Notes: generated by a model not told the origin, from the letters alone. A stretch of DNA of 64,000 nucleotides from Annona cherimola (GCA_030490835.1 CM059975.1:32458133-32522132); one strand, 5' to 3'. Shown: positions 1 to 12,638, counted from the stretch's first letter. Translations and numbers: made by a program.

Positions 1-122
1 TATAACCACCGAAAATTTTTAAAATTTTATAGTATAATGTAGTATATAAAACTTTGTAATGTATACGTTTTTTGAAATTCTAAATAAATGAAAATATATA
101 GATATGATAAATGGTTTAGCAA

Positions 123-590
123 ACCTCTCTTCTATGTAACATCTTCCATTTTTAATATATTGATGGTTGATAAAAACTTACTTTATCAATTGTATTTAAG
201 ATTATTTATATTATCATGTAAACTCTTTCATGTTTAGTATCACTATATGTGACCTCATTTTTAAATATATAAAATTGATGTAATGAAATGATTTAATACT
301 AAATATCAATTTTTAAGCAGTATTTTCAACATCTAAACCATCTCAAATATTATTATTATATGAATAAATGATTCTATAAAATATTATATTCTAATATATA
401 TGTGAATGAATTTAAACATTTTTCCTAAATTATACATGAATATCCTATTTTTGAGAAAATATGACCCATGCATATATTTGATTTGGATGAAACTTTGCCT
501 CCTAGTTAAATATAATAAATAGATTAAAATTTTTCATCCATTATTAACATCTCAAAAATTGAGTGGGTTATATGGAATCGCTTATCTTAT
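123..590. repeat. Dispersed MITE-like repeat, family F (copy 1)
   Basis: AT-rich repeat opening with TCTATGTAAC and CTTCCATTTTTAATAT and closing near GGGTTATATGG, the inverse of the start in related copies. Shares ordered blocks (ATTGTATTTA, CTAAACCAT, AATAAATGATTCTATAAAAT, ATTCTAATATATATGTG) with copies near 30.1, 46.3 and 54.8 kb. No coding capacity. The ends are approximate and no clear target duplication was found. Confidence 0.5.
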
Positions 591-2014
591 AAAAATCGAG
601 CTTATGGAACCTATGGTTTAAATTTTTTAAAAAATATTTTAAGTCTAAAAACATAACAGGTAAATATGGGGAGTTCCATGCTTCCATAAGTATTCAATCA
701 TTCCTCATTAAAAAATTAAAAATTTCCTATCATTCAACTTTGACATGAAAAATGTGAGTAATATGGATTTCACTCTTGCCATAAATCATTAAAGATAGAA
801 GTTGTATTTCTATTTCTTAATATCATTACATTGAGAAGGTATTCAAGTATTTTAATTATTTTGATGTTGGTATTCCAATGTCAAGTTATATAAAAATATA
901 CATAGATCTGTAGAATAATCTATTTTTGCTAAAGTAATTAGAAGTTTGATGTATGTTATATATTGTATTCGATCAAATATTGCTTTTATTGTATACGTGC
1001 TAAACAAGTTTACTAGTAATCCATAATATATGTATTCAAATGCAATTTTTGTGGCATTGAAATATTTTTGAAATATTATTGGCTATGGAATGCATTTCAA
1101 TGGTGAACTCAATATATATTGGAAAGATAAAATGACGCAAGTACAATTTTTGATAAAGAAGAATTTATGGCTACTAATGGCTAGATTTCCATTCTTGAGG
1201 GAGCTACTATTTCTTAAGCTTCTGAAAATTAATTTGAATTACACATTTGACTATGGATTTAAATTCTTTACTTTAGTTAAACAAGAAAAGAGGCGCACTT
1301 GTGTTGAAATTTATAAAGTATCAATTCGTCTAAATTAGTTCGACTCATTTATTTATAGTGTGACACTGAAGCAACTTTGTTAAAGGCGTACAAAAAGGCA
1401 TACAATAGTAAGTCGAGTTACATTGCATCGAGACAAAACTATGGAAGGTTGTTGCTACAAAATTGAGTGGTAACTCATCAAAAAATTTTGAGTGGTTAAC
1501 ATTAACTTTATAAGATTAAGTAAAAAATTGGCAAACTAGCAAACCTTATTCAAAAGACCTTACTAAGTAAGTGGTTTGAAAATTAGTTGTACAAATAGGA
1601 TTGAAATCTACACTTATTGAGTTGCAATGACTAAAAGTTAACTCTAGGATTATAACCTCAGTCCAAAATACAATGAACAAAGTAAGTTATTTCCTCAATT
1701 TGCAAGTATTAATTATATTATTTATTTTACATTCCTTAGGTAGTACTTTGATCCTATAATATGCTTTCAAGTTTAGTATTGTCACCTTTAAGAACATGAT
1801 GTAATCTTTAAATCTTGTATGTTGGGTGTGTCTAATCATTAGACTGGATCGACAATTTAAGAATACAACTACTATATACTTTAGTATATTCTTATGCATT
1901 TTTATTAAGTAAAGATTCAAGTCTATACAACACATTTAATTATGTCTAGGATTTCTTTAACCTAAATGGAATTATTTAATCTTAAAAATAGCACGGGCAT
2001 CTTGAAAATTTTTA
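591..2014. other. AT-rich intergenic DNA, no recognised gene
   Basis: Only short chance ORFs (82 codons or fewer on either strand) without recognisable domains. No tRNA, repeat array or clear transposon end was seen. Confidence 0.5.
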
Positions 2015-2023
2015 ATATTAAAA

Positions 2024-2459
2024 GGGCTATTTGCATTTATGCCAACTTAAAAGTAAAATGTGTATCTATGCCAACTAAGTTTTTTAATATTTATGTCAAT
2101 GATTTTTTTAATATTTTACATCTATGTTACCTTTGTTAGGTGAAACTTGATAATTGTTAAATATCCTCTCTCCAATGCGGAATCAACTATCCATATTCTA
2201 TACAGAGTAGACCACATATGGAAAGCACTTTCCATGTAAAGTCAGCTACACACAAAAATTCATGTATAATCGAAGGGTAGGTAGTTGAGTCTATAGTAGA
2301 GACGTCAACTATGTAAAGGAAATATTTAATAGTCATCAGGTTTTTACTTGATGAAGTTAGCATGGATACAAAATATTTTAATATAAATACAAAAATAAAA
2401 AATTAATTGTCATGGATACAAATATTTTATTTTGAATTTACCATGAATGCAAATAATTC
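2024..2459. mobile_element. Mutator-like MITE with 9-bp target duplication
   Basis: Inverted-repeat element with ends GGGCTATTTGCATTTATG and, inverted at the right, GAATTATTTGCATTCATGG. The flanks are atattaaaa at 2015-2023 and atactaaaa at 2460-2468 (8 of 9 identical). A 9-bp duplication fits Mutator-like elements. There is no transposase, and the arms make up most of the 436 bp, so it is foldback-like. Confidence 0.65.
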
Positions 2460-2887
2460 ATACTAAAATAAATAATATATGAGACATATATACATAAATG
2501 AAATTGTAATCCATTAGTAACATTATCATTAAATCTTCAATCTTGCGATCAATGTTTTCAGCGGGATAGTGTAGACGAATGACGCAATGTGTGAACGTGA
2601 CTTACATTGAATCCTTTGTGGAATTTTGAACATTGGATGCTACGCTTTTAGTTAGTGGCCTATGTATAGGTAGATGTCTTCGCTAAGATATTATCACTCA
2701 TCAATTATCTTCGACTAAGTGAAGATTATTTACCAACTCTTTCATATTTATATTTTTTTCTTGTCAATTCGATTTAAACTCTACCTTTATCATCAGATGT
2801 TGGTGTGTCTAGGAAAAAAGTTGGTTCTTATTCTAGTTTGGATTTCATTGCTCGTATCTTAGGGGAACTAAAAGTTATCTTAAATAT

Positions 2888-3173
2888 GGTGTATTTGGTT
2901 GGAAATAAAAAATTTTAATGAAAAATTTTGAGGATAAAAGTTGTTAAGTTGATAGAAAATGATGTGATCTGATAGATGTAATGATGAGGTGTAAAGAAAA
3001 TAAAGTTAAAATAGATTGATTAATTATATGAGTACTTGTGTAGAAATGATTAAAAAGTAGAGTTGTTTAGGAAAACGTGAAAAATAATTATAAAATAAGA
3101 TAATTATAGAAAGTGAAAAGTCTTAAATTAAAAAGTTTTAATTGACATTTTTTGTATATAACTAAACACACCC
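2888..3173. mobile_element. Tourist-like (PIF/Harbinger) MITE
   Basis: About 286 bp with ends GGTGTATTTGG and CTAAACACACCC and the internal blocks of this family (AAGTTAAAATAGATTG, gtgaaaagt, aaaagttttaattgac). The best-preserved relatives are at 14,505 and 36,940. The target duplication is decayed here. Confidence 0.6.
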
Positions 3174-4050
3174 ATAGCAATAAAGATAGCAAAAACTAGA
3201 AAAAGCTATGTTGTAACATGCATAGAGTGAAACTTGGTTAATTTTTCTTCTTATTCTAATCTTGTTAATTTTTCACATTTCTCCGCTTTCCCCCGACAAG
3301 ATCTCCACTTTTTTTTATAAGTAGATCTCCACTATTTTTGGTTCTAGCATTGTCTACCAACAATAAAATTTCTTGTAGACATGATCTTCACTTACATTGT
3401 CTTCTCTTTCAAGGGTGACCTCAGCTGTTTTCACTTACATTACCTCATGGGTCGGACTATTCATCAAGTTTACCTCCTCTGACCATGAAAAGACCAAGGA
3501 TTTTCCATATTTTCATCTTCTCTTCGTCTTCCACACCCTATTATACTACCTCTCCATCACTCGGAATCAACGACGGCAAAACTACATCGAACCATTACTC
3601 AGCAATGATCTTTACGATTTGTAGGTATTTCTACCCTTTCTCTGATCTTCTCTTTTTATCTCTTTTACTTACAAGAACTGCTACAACTAATCCATTGTAG
3701 TCTATTTTGATGCTTTACTTCTTTTTATCTGGATTTTTTACTCTAATCCTTTTTACTCAACGTCTTTAGTGCAAAGTAACTTTAGATTTCTAATAAATTT
3801 TTCTAAAAATTTAACATTTCAAATAACTATTTTCTTAAAGTATTTTAGCTATGCATTGTTTAGGGTTGTGTTTATCACCTATAGTCCTGCTCCACCACAT
3901 AAACTATGCAATTTCATAGACTTGAAGATGTGCCATATGGGGTGGAACACTTACTGTTAACTCAATATCTTTACTCGATTGTAACGAAAGTGACTTCACA
4001 TGCTACCCCATATATATGAACAGGCAAATCCTCCAGATGTGAGATACATG
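3174..4050. other. Intergenic DNA, no recognised gene
   Basis: Pyrimidine-rich stretch with overlapping ORFs of 75 and 71 codons at 3,397-3,700 that show no domain and low-complexity composition. I cannot support a gene here. Confidence 0.4.
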
Positions 4051-4883
4051 GTATTAACGTTGTAAATAAGGTTGATCTTAATCTAAACTCTAACTAACCC
4101 AACCCGATTTATAATCAAGTTGAGTTGATAGTTTACAAAAAAAAATGCACAACCTAATGTAAGCTAACTCTATTTCCAAAGTGGGTTGGAGTGTTGGCTA
4201 AGTGGAGCTAACCCGATTCCATATGCTAATATAATGGACAATCATGCAAGATCAACCACAGTGAATATCGTTGTAAGGTTGATACATTGAATCACATGAT
4301 ACATAGATATTAATTAGATATTATTATTTTAAAATAATATTAATTAGCTACTATTATGTTGGTATATGACTCATATAGAAGATGATGAGTTGACGAATTG
4401 ACCATTAATTCATTTATAAACGGATTAGGGTTAAGATTTTATAACTCGTCAACCCATTTAATAACTTATTTAACTCATTTAACTCATTCAATATATTTAA
4501 CTCATTCAACCATTTAACTCATTAAAGTTATATATATATATATGTAAATTCCTTTATTATTCTTCTCTGCTAAGTCTTCCTTCCGCCATATAATTTTCAT
4601 TTTTTCGCTGTTGCTCTGATTTCATTTTTCCGTTACTACCCTATTTTGTTTTTCCTATGCTGAAAATACCTTTTCGCATTTCCCTGCGAGATCATCATTT
4701 GCCAGAATCTAAGCCTTCAAATCGTTGCTATACAACCCATTAAATGGGTTAGGATTTATTTAAATGGGTTAGGATTGAAGTTTTTTAAATGGGTTAATAA
4801 AAGGATTATGTTTGAGATATTTTAAATGGGTTAATATTAGAATTAGACTCTAAACCATCCAACCCGATCCATTAATATCCCTA
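4051..4883. mobile_element. Non-autonomous hAT-like element, family E (decayed)
   Basis: Starts GTATTAACG and ends ATTAATATCCCTA, resembling the TAGRGGTGTTAAC...TTAACATCCCTA ends of the better copy at 39,943. The interior is full of repeated AACCCATTTAA / AAATGGGTTA motifs in both orientations. No coding capacity. Edges are approximate and the target duplication is not recognisable. Confidence 0.4.
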
Positions 4884-5559
4884 TAAGTGAGTATATTTGC
4901 AAATATCTATAAACTATATACGTAATCATGGAAACCAAATGGGTATATTTGCAATTATAGTCAAACTTCATGGGTATATTTGTAAATTAACCTTATCGTT
5001 TTTTTTTTTTTTTTTTTTTGCATTTGTTTTAATATGATACTGCTATTTGATATTGGACGAATGGATTTGGAATTGAAAACGAACCGAACCTGGTAGATAG
5101 GATAGGATAAACTTTTTTACAAATACAGAAGTATGCGCGTTGTGGAACAAAAACGAAATAGAATCTACCTGAGTTGCACGCCGCTCGATTTAGATAGTTT
5201 TAGATCCACAGTCGTAGATGTCTGTCCAGGCATCTAAAACCACCCCTTTGATTCGCCAGCTTGCGTGGAAGAGCATTAAAAATCAAACAAAACCAAAACG
5301 CTTCCAAGTGCTGCTGATCACTTTTTACACGGACGGTACTGATCTATTAGGTGATATGGTACTCAAGCAACGTAAAAAAATCCAAGCCGTTCATTTAGAT
5401 GGCCCACTATTCATTTGTCCCCCTCCAAAAAAGTAATATTTGCCTGATGAGGTGAAACCGCTGAGTGTTTATGCTTTTCAATTCAATTAAAGCTCCATAT
5501 CATTTGTTCAGAAAAAAAAAAAAGCTCCATGTATGAAGCCAACATGAACGTGCCTTGCT
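4884..5559. other. Intergenic DNA with poly-T tract
   Basis: Contains fragments with GGGTATATTTGCAA that look like an end of a Mutator-like MITE, and a poly-T run of about 18 at 5,000-5,018. A 72-codon ORF at 5,218 has no recognisable domain. Confidence 0.4.
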
Positions 5560-6152
5560 TAGGGGTGGTAACGGATCAGTTAGATCGATTGGAGCCTAAT
5601 TTCAATTCTAATCCATTTAAAATATTTCAACCTTAATTCATTTTTTAGCTTATTTAAAAAATCCCAACTCTTAACTCATCTATAGCCTATTTAATAAATA
5701 GATCGATGGATTGTTTACAAATTGTATAGCAAATGACTTAAATGTCTAGACTTCGATAGACAATGATTTTGCAAAGAGGGGTGAGAGAGTGTTTTTTGTG
5801 CGGAATAAATGAAAATACGGTACTAATTGAAAAATAAAATTAGGACAGTAGTAGGAAAATGAAAATTAAGTGGTGAGAATAAGACTTAATATAAGAAAAT
5901 AACCAAGAAGTTTACATAGATATATTAGACTTTACTGGGTCGAACGAGTTAAATGGGTTGAGCAAGTTAAATAGGTTAAATGTATTATTAAATGGATTGA
6001 TGAGTTATAAAATCTCGACTCTAATTCTTTTATTTAATTAAATACGAGTTGACAGATCATAATTTATTTATTTTAAAATTCCAACCCAAACTCATTTATA
6101 AATAGGTTAAACAAACGGTTTGATGGATTGACCATGACCATTAACACTTCTA
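5560..6152. mobile_element. Non-autonomous hAT-like element, family E
   Basis: Ends TAGGGGTGGTAACGG and CCATTAACACTTCTA are inverted repeats with the hAT-type TAGGGGTG terminus. The flanking octamers gccttgct and accttaat agree at only 5 of 8 positions, so the duplication is decayed. The interior carries repeated gggtta/taaatgg motifs as in the other E copies. Confidence 0.5.
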
Positions 6153-7969
6153 ACCTTAATTGGTAAAAGTTTTGCTTCTATCAAGACAGTTGGAGTTTCG
6201 ATAAGAGCATTGTGTTTCTCATTTAAGAAGCCTTGATCTCTTCCATTGCTGATGTATATTGTTACTAATTATTAACAGACGAAAATTATATAGTGAATTG
6301 AGCTTGAATTGTAACAGAATATAAGTAATATATAAAACAAAGTTGCATAATGGAATTGTATATGTTGCGGAGCGGAAAACATTAGTTTAGAACAGTTGCC
6401 AAGAATAAATTCCGTGAATAAGGTGGAGAATAGCCGATAATTACTCTTTATGCATGGCGTAAGTACAAAGCTAACGGATTGATTTGATTTGTGTTGGGAA
6501 GAGAATCAAATATCTGAGCTGATCGAGCTCAATCACCAACATATGCGTGTATGCATTAGCTGTTAGAATCCTAGCCGTACACATATATTTTAGTTGGGGA
6601 CCCATTTTCCAACTTGATTGTCTTAAGGAATTAATTGCCAACTGGCCTGTATTTTTAAAAATTAATGGACATAATTGCAATATTGGTGAAACCATGTATG
6701 CTTTGTTATAGAACATCATCTTGTACGGAAAGAGATTCAATTTCAATTAGGTCAAACCAAACCCATCAAAACTAGACCCTAATATTTTCAGAGTTGGGAT
6801 TTTTTTTTTTATATCAGTTTTTCTTTTATTTAAGGTTGAGCAAACTAAAATTTAAAATAGAATTGGATTAGGATTGAGTAGAATACGAGAAGAACGGAAA
6901 CTAAGCTTAACCTAAGTACCTAACAAATATATGAGGATTTCTTTGTAATATTTAATGAGATTGGTCCAATCTGGACCCATCTCGATGATTTTATCAAATT
7001 CAATGTCTGCTAGTTTTATCATTATGTATTTGGCTAGGACTTCTAACTTAGGAGAACAAAATTCACCGATTGAAGACTTGCATTATCATCAAAATTTAAA
7101 ATCTAATAAGAATGATTAGAAAATACTTATTTATTATAAGGATCTACGAGGCACTAAATTAACATTTAAACCATCTAAAACATTCATCCTACTAAAATAA
7201 TAAATCTATATGATTTAATAGCATTTTAAAGTTTTAGTACATAATTCCAAGTGATTTTTATAAATTATTTGAAAATGTGGTCCATATAGAACTCCACTTG
7301 ATATGATTTTTAATATTTTAACAGAAGGGACTGATTAATACAATCGATTATTTACAGCCGCTTGTATTGCGATTGCCTAGATTTTTTTTATATTTATGCA
7401 AGACCCACTTAAATATTTATCCCCGTGGAATTAGGCAATTTTTTAAATTTATTTGATATTTTATTTTGATTTTTGAAAATAAAAAAATTGGGTATGGACT
7501 ATTTTTAAAAATCACCATATGTCGCACTATGAAAAATCCAGATGGAGTCCGCATGTGTATAAAAATAATTTTTAAATAAAGATCGCCCGTAAATCACTAG
7601 ATTTACTAGCAACCGTACGGTATTGATGGCGTTTAACAAAATGGAAAATGTTGAACACAATGATCAAATTGAATTTTACATTTATCAAGATGGGCCCAAA
7701 ATATAATATACTATCTTAATAAGACAAGATGTATAGAAGTTGGCCTCACATCTAATATACGATAAAAACGTACTCATAAAATGAATTAATTGGTCTTATC
7801 TCAACATTAAAACTTCAGGACATTTAATAAATTAATTTTAATTTAAGCTGTAAGCTCAAGCTCAATAAGTATGTTTCAATAATTAAACTAAGATTAAATC
7901 AAACTTAGACAAAGTTAGTCAACTATTAAATAGAAAAAGCTCAAATACCTAATCTAGCTAGTTCGATCT
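6153..7969. other. Intergenic DNA, no recognised gene
   Basis: No convincing coding sequence; the 91-codon ORF at 6,471-6,746 (minus) has no domain. A fragment around 7,435-7,510 (tttgatattttattttgatt) recurs near 36,530 and 62,800 and is probably a decayed MITE. Confidence 0.4.
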
Positions 7970-8036
7970 CTATTAATTTATCAAATAACCATGCATGTAT
8001 AATGACCACTACTGTACTTTAGCCTCCATTAATTTA

Positions 8037-8452
8037 GGGCGAATTTCTTATATATCCATGAATTTTACCCATAATTCCACTTATACCCATGAATTTTCAA
8101 AAATTCATCTCGTACCCATAAATTTTCATCATAATCCACTTATAACTACGTCATTAGGGATTCGTTAAAGGGACCTTAACTCTTTGAAAAATGACTAATA
8201 TGCCCATCCTTAATTATAAATCATATATTATTTAAATATGAATGTTTAACTTTAAGCAAAATCATCTTAAATTACATTAGAGTTGTATTCGTCATTTTAC
8301 AAGGGAGTTAATAGCCCATTTAACAAATCCCTAACGGCGTAGATATAAGTGAAATTAAGATGAAAAATTATAGGTATGCGGGGAATTTTTGAAAATTCAT
8401 GGATATAAGTAGAATTATGAGTAAAATACATTGGTATATATGGAATTTGCCC
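8037..8452. mobile_element. Mutator-like MITE with perfect 9-bp target duplication
   Basis: Foldback element of 416 bp with ends GGGCGAATTTCTTATATA and, at the right, TATATGGAATTTGCCC. It is flanked by identical nonamers attaattta at 8,028-8,036 and 8,453-8,461. No ORF. A relative with its own 8-of-9 duplication lies at 27,859-28,321. The 9-bp duplication and near full-length inverted arms place it with Mutator-type MITEs. Confidence 0.85.
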
Positions 8453-8540
8453 ATTAATTTATCAAATAATCATGCATGTATAGTGAGCACTTGCAAAAAG
8501 CAATTTTTTTATTAGTATTATACATATATTGTGACATCTA

Positions 8541-8936
8541 GGGTTTGTTTGGCATTAATTAAAACTCCGTGACAATTTTTAGCGTGTCAAAACTGTAGCA
8601 TTCCTGGCCAACTTTGACCGGCGGATGGAGTGCGATTACAGCTGAGGATATTTAATGCACGTCCATTAAATGCGCCTCCTATTGAATTGCGCCTGCAATT
8701 GCTAATAACATGAGGTACAAAACAAATTTTTGCAAATTTTCCCTAAAATTGCCACAGTATTTTCTTTAGTTTCATCTTGGATTTCCAATACGTTGCCATT
8801 GATAGGTACGACAAATCAGCAAATGATGGTGAAGTGAAAGCTTGGCGAATTGAAGTGACGTTTTTTTCTCAAGACCCCTTAATGTTGAAAAGTTTTATCA
8901 CGATTACGTGAGTTTTTTGGATTGCCAAACAAACCC
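8541..8936. mobile_element. Harbinger-like non-autonomous element
   Basis: 396 bp with ends GGGTTTGTTTGGCA and TGCCAAACAAACCC, a perfect 14-bp inverted repeat. The flanks are CTA and CTG. A neighbouring unit of the host tandem array reads gtgacatctaatattat across the site, so the insertion created a 3-bp duplication, as expected for PIF/Harbinger. No transposase is encoded. Confidence 0.75.
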
Positions 8937-9289
8937 CTGATATTATAGATTAAACACTTTCACAATCCTCATACCTCAGTTAATTTATCAAATAACCATG
9001 CATGTATAGTGAGCACTTGCAAAAAGTAGTTTTTTTATTGGTATTATATATATTGTGATCAAACACTTTCACAATCCTCATACCTTTATTAATTTATCAA
9101 ATAACTATGCACGTATAGTGAGCACTTGCAAAAAGCAATTTTTTTATTGGTATTATATATATTGTGACATTGCAAAAATTAATTTTTTTATTGGTCTAAT
9201 ATATATTGTGACATCTAATCTTTTTTATTAGTATTATATATATTGTGACATCTAATATTATAGGTCAAACACTTTTACAATCCTCATCT

Positions 9290-9379
9290 CGAGTGGGGAC
9301 AAATGTTTAACTCACTCCCTGCCACGGGAGATTCGAAACCCATACATGCCTTATGCTGGCCGCTGGTGTTCCCACCAGC
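9290..9379 (-). repeat. Possible tRNA-derived SINE fragment
   Basis: Read on the minus strand, this stretch has a box-B-like GGTTTCGAATCTC preceded about 40 bases earlier by TGGTGGGAACA, which loosely matches box A. It is cut by the LINE insertion at 9,380. No poly(A) end or second copy was seen, so the assignment is weak. Confidence 0.3.
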
Positions 9380-9395
9380 CACAAAAAGCAGTCTT

Positions 9396-12214
9396 TTTTT
9401 TTATTAAAAGGAAAACCTTATTCGCTCTCCTCATCAATTTGGAAGGGAGATTGAATAAGGTGATCCGAGTAATTCATTGCCAAAAAATTGTCAGTACAGA
9501 TTTTCTCGTGTATTACATGAGGGGGATTGTCCCACCACACCTATTGATCCATACCAGAAACAGACACAAAATCAACTAATGCATGGGTGACAGAATTCCC
9601 TTGCCTGAGAACATGATGCACCGAGATGAAATTGGAAGATTGAAGAATAGTCTTTATTTCATCAATCACCAACCCAGCCGGGGAAGAGATGGGACCCTCC
9701 AAAGAAAGGGAGTGGACGAGGAGAAGGGAGTCTGATTCAATCTAGAGTTTCGTCAGGTTGAGCTGGAGACCCCATCTTACTCCGCAGAGATAGGCATATG
9801 CTTCCATGAGTAAAGGTTCCATTGAGCCACGATGTTTCCAGCCTTTAGCCCTAATAAAGGAGCCTCCAGAATCCCTGATGACCGCGGCAAAACCCATTGA
9901 CGAGGTCCGGCCAATAATTCGGGCATCAACATTCATTTTGAGTGATCCTTCCGGAGGTTTGGTCCATCTAGGAATCAAAATACGATCAATCGCACCCCCA
10001 AGGGTGAGGGGGGCAGCCCTGCGATGTTGCTCCATATATTCCTTCCACCAATCAAAAATTTTGGAAAGGTCCGGTTGGGTGCCGTCAGCCCTTAGAGAAT
10101 TTCGCAGATACCAGATCCTCCAACAGCATAGTATGAAGAAAGCGAGGTCACTTGACCTATGGCGCACCGCCAGGGAAGTGATGAGTTCCTTGACAGTAGC
10201 AGGCGAGGACATGTGTCTGGCGGCCCTCAAACAAATCCCCCTAGTTAGAGCACATTCAGAGAATAGATGGTTGGTATCTTCGATGCCCACTCTACACAAA
10301 AGGCACACGGGATCGACATCAATGCCCCTGTTCCGCAGGTTGAGGAGCGTCGGGAGGCTATCCAGGAAAAGTCTCCAGCCGAAAATGGTAATTTTGGATG
10401 GGAGCTTTGTTCGCCAAAGTGCCTTGTATACGGAGGGTTGGGGGGAGGAAACATATCCCGAGCGAAGCACCCTGTAGGCGGATTTAACAGTGTACCCACC
10501 ATGAGGCTCAAACTTTCAGTATCTTAGGTCATCTTGTGCAGAGGAGGGGAGGGGAATTTGACATATCGCCCGCCACCCATTGTCCCCCGCAGCCACCACA
10601 ATACGCTCCTTGCTCCATGACCGAGAGGCCTCATTGATGAAGTAACTCACCTTGACATTGTCCGGGATTGATAATGGGAGAGGCCCCGCCTTGGTAACCA
10701 TGGTGTCCAACCAAGGGTCGTTAAAAAATTGGACCCGCTCCCCGTTGCCAATCCGCCACATACATCCAAACCGAATCACATCTTTGGCCTTAAGAATGCT
10801 CCTCCATGTGAAAGAATTTGATGGTTTTACGTGGCAATCCCAAATATCCTCATTCGGAAAGTATCTTGCTTTTAGAACCTTATAACACAATGAGTTGGAA
10901 GGAGAATTGAGCCGCCATACCTGCTTAGCGAGGAGAGCATAATTGAACGTGTTTAGGTCCCTGAAGCCTAGCCCACCTGAGAACTTTGTCTTGCACATAT
11001 CCTTCCATGCCACCCAGCTCATCTTGCGCTTACCTCCATGTTCGCCCCACCAGAACCTGCTTAGTATTCCGTTAAGATCAGAAGAGAAAGATTTCGGTAG
11101 CAAAAAGATGCTCATCGTGTATGTTGGGATTGCTTGCGTCACTGCCTTGATGAGGATCTCTTTGCCTCCCCATGAGAGTAATCTTCCTTTCCATCCTTGA
11201 ACTTTCCTCCATACCCTCTCCCTCAAGCCCTTAAACATCATACGCTTAGACCTCCCTAACCAGGCTGGTAGGCCCAGATTGTTTTGAATTTCCTGGCCCA
11301 TAGTTCCCAATACCGTATTTATATGCTGCCTAGAAGCCATGTCGGTATTGGAGCTGAAGAAAATAGCAGTCTTGTCAACATTAATGACCTGTCCAGAAGA
11401 CTCCGAGTACCGTCGAATGATAGCCAAAAAGTTTGTGACATCCAAAGAAGAAGCCCGAAGAAAAATGATGGCATCGTCCGCGAACAGCAAATGGGTAAGT
11501 ATAGGCCCCCTAGGATTGATTTTGATCCCATGAATGCTAGAGCAGACAACCGCATTGTTAATAAGAGCAGAGAGTCCTTCTGCACACAGAATAAATAGAT
11601 AGGGGGATAGCGGGTCCCCTTGCCGCAAGCTTCGCTGAGGTTGAAAGTACCTGGATTTAACCTCATTGACATTCACCCTAAATTTCACAGCGGAGACACA
11701 GGATAGGATCCAATTAATCCAGCGCGGGCAGAAATTCATTGCTTCCAATATCTGCCATAGAAATGTCCACTCAACCCTATCATAAGCCTTAGACATGTCC
11801 AACTTAATAGTCATTTCATTCCGCTTCCGACCTTGCCTTCTGCGAAGATAATGAATGGCTTCGTAGGCCACCAGCATATTATCCGTGATAAGACGACCCG
11901 GAACGAAGGCGCTCTGGTGGTCACTGATGACCTCATGGAGGCATCGCTTCAGCCTGTTTGCCAGAACCTTAGCCAAGATCTTGTATACCACATTGCACAA
12001 ACTAATTGGGCGAAACTAGGATAGCCCATGAGAGCCAGCCTTCTTCGGGATCAATATCAGCGTGGTGGTGTTGACAGAGCTGAGTTGGGCAGCCTGGACA
12101 GCTGGATTTGTCTCCTCCATGAACATTTTGCACCAAAGATAAACCTCCTGGCCAACCGTATTCCAATGTTTTTGAAAAAAGCCAGCGGACATTCCGTCCG
12201 GGCCAGGAGCCATT
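9396..12214 (-). mobile_element. 5'-truncated L1-type LINE with exact 16-bp target duplication
   Basis: Non-LTR retrotransposon on the minus strand. Its 3' end is the T-run at about 9,394-9,402 (the poly(A) tail) and its 5' end is truncated at 12,214, just at the start of the reverse transcriptase domain. The 16-mer CACAAAAAGCAGTCTT occurs at 9,380-9,395 and again at 12,215-12,230, a perfect target-site duplication. ORF1 and the endonuclease domain are absent. The intact duplication suggests a fairly recent insertion. Confidence 0.93.
9541..12213 (-). pseudogene. LINE ORF2 remnant: reverse transcriptase, zf-RVT, RNase H
   Basis: One continuous minus-strand frame of about 890 codons, broken by internal stops but with no frameshift. 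It begins APGPDGMSAGFFQKHW, the usual start of the plant LINE RT core, and continues through FRPISLCNVVYKI, SLRQGDPLSPYLF and the catalytic LLFADDA. A zinc-knuckle-like zf-RVT region follows (CLLCRVGIEDTNHLFSEC), then an RNase H-like domain (MNVDAR...GFAAVIRDSGG...IESDSLLLV). In-frame stops lie at 12,016-12,018 (TAG), 10,516-10,518 (TGA, where a Trp is expected before KFEPHGGYTVKSAYR) and 9,742-9,744 (TAG). The natural end is probably the TAG at 9,541-9,543. The element cannot make an active polyprotein, and only the C-terminal two thirds of ORF2 was ever inserted. Confidence 0.92.
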
Positions 12215-12230
12215 CACAAAAAGCAGTCTT

Positions 12231-12638
12231 AATTGAACAGGTATCGGTTATTTAGTTGTTTAATTATTTGGTTTTATTTTTTTACGTAAATCTAAAATAA
12301 ACTGCCAATTAAAAATTCAAGTAAAACTTAAAGTAATGAAACTTCAATCCGAACTTCAAATCTGCGCTAGAACCTTAAAGTTTACACTCCAGACTCCGGA
12401 GGCGAGGAATAGTGCAAAAACATATTTTCTGAATTTCTGATACTTCAAATTATGGAAGGTTTACTTTGAAACCATGAGTGGGTGGTGGAGGGATAGGACG
12501 GGATTAGAATCGGATTTTCCATTCGCAATAGACTTTTTTTTATTAATAAAATTTTTTTGGTATTTTCAATTCAATACATAAGAACTTTATTTTTTCAATT
12601 TTTACTTCTACTTTTTTGATTTTTTTTGTTTTTGAAAT
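12231..12638. other. Intergenic DNA, no recognised gene
   Basis: AT-rich spacer between the LINE and the solo LTR. No ORF or repeat end is supported. Confidence 0.5.

Larger units (their letters stand above)
7970..9290. repeat. Tandem repeat array, unit about 110-127 bp, interrupted by two MITEs
   Basis: Successive units contain TTAATTTATCAAATAACCATG, GTGAGCACTTGCAAAAAG, ATTGGTATTATATATATTGTG and AAACACTTTCACAATCCTC. Full or partial copies begin near 7,972, 8,453, 8,980 and 9,090, with shorter pieces to 9,290. A Mutator-like MITE (8,037-8,452) and a Harbinger-like element (8,541-8,936) were inserted into the units. Confidence 0.7.

Noticed and set aside
8453..9290. CRISPR-like spacing of repeats
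   Set aside because: Plant nuclear DNA; units are long, contiguous and diverged, with no short repeats separated by unique spacers.
9806..10477. Plus-strand ORF of 223 codons
   Set aside because: Exact antisense shadow of the LINE RNase H/zf-RVT region, which has clear conserved motifs on the minus strand.
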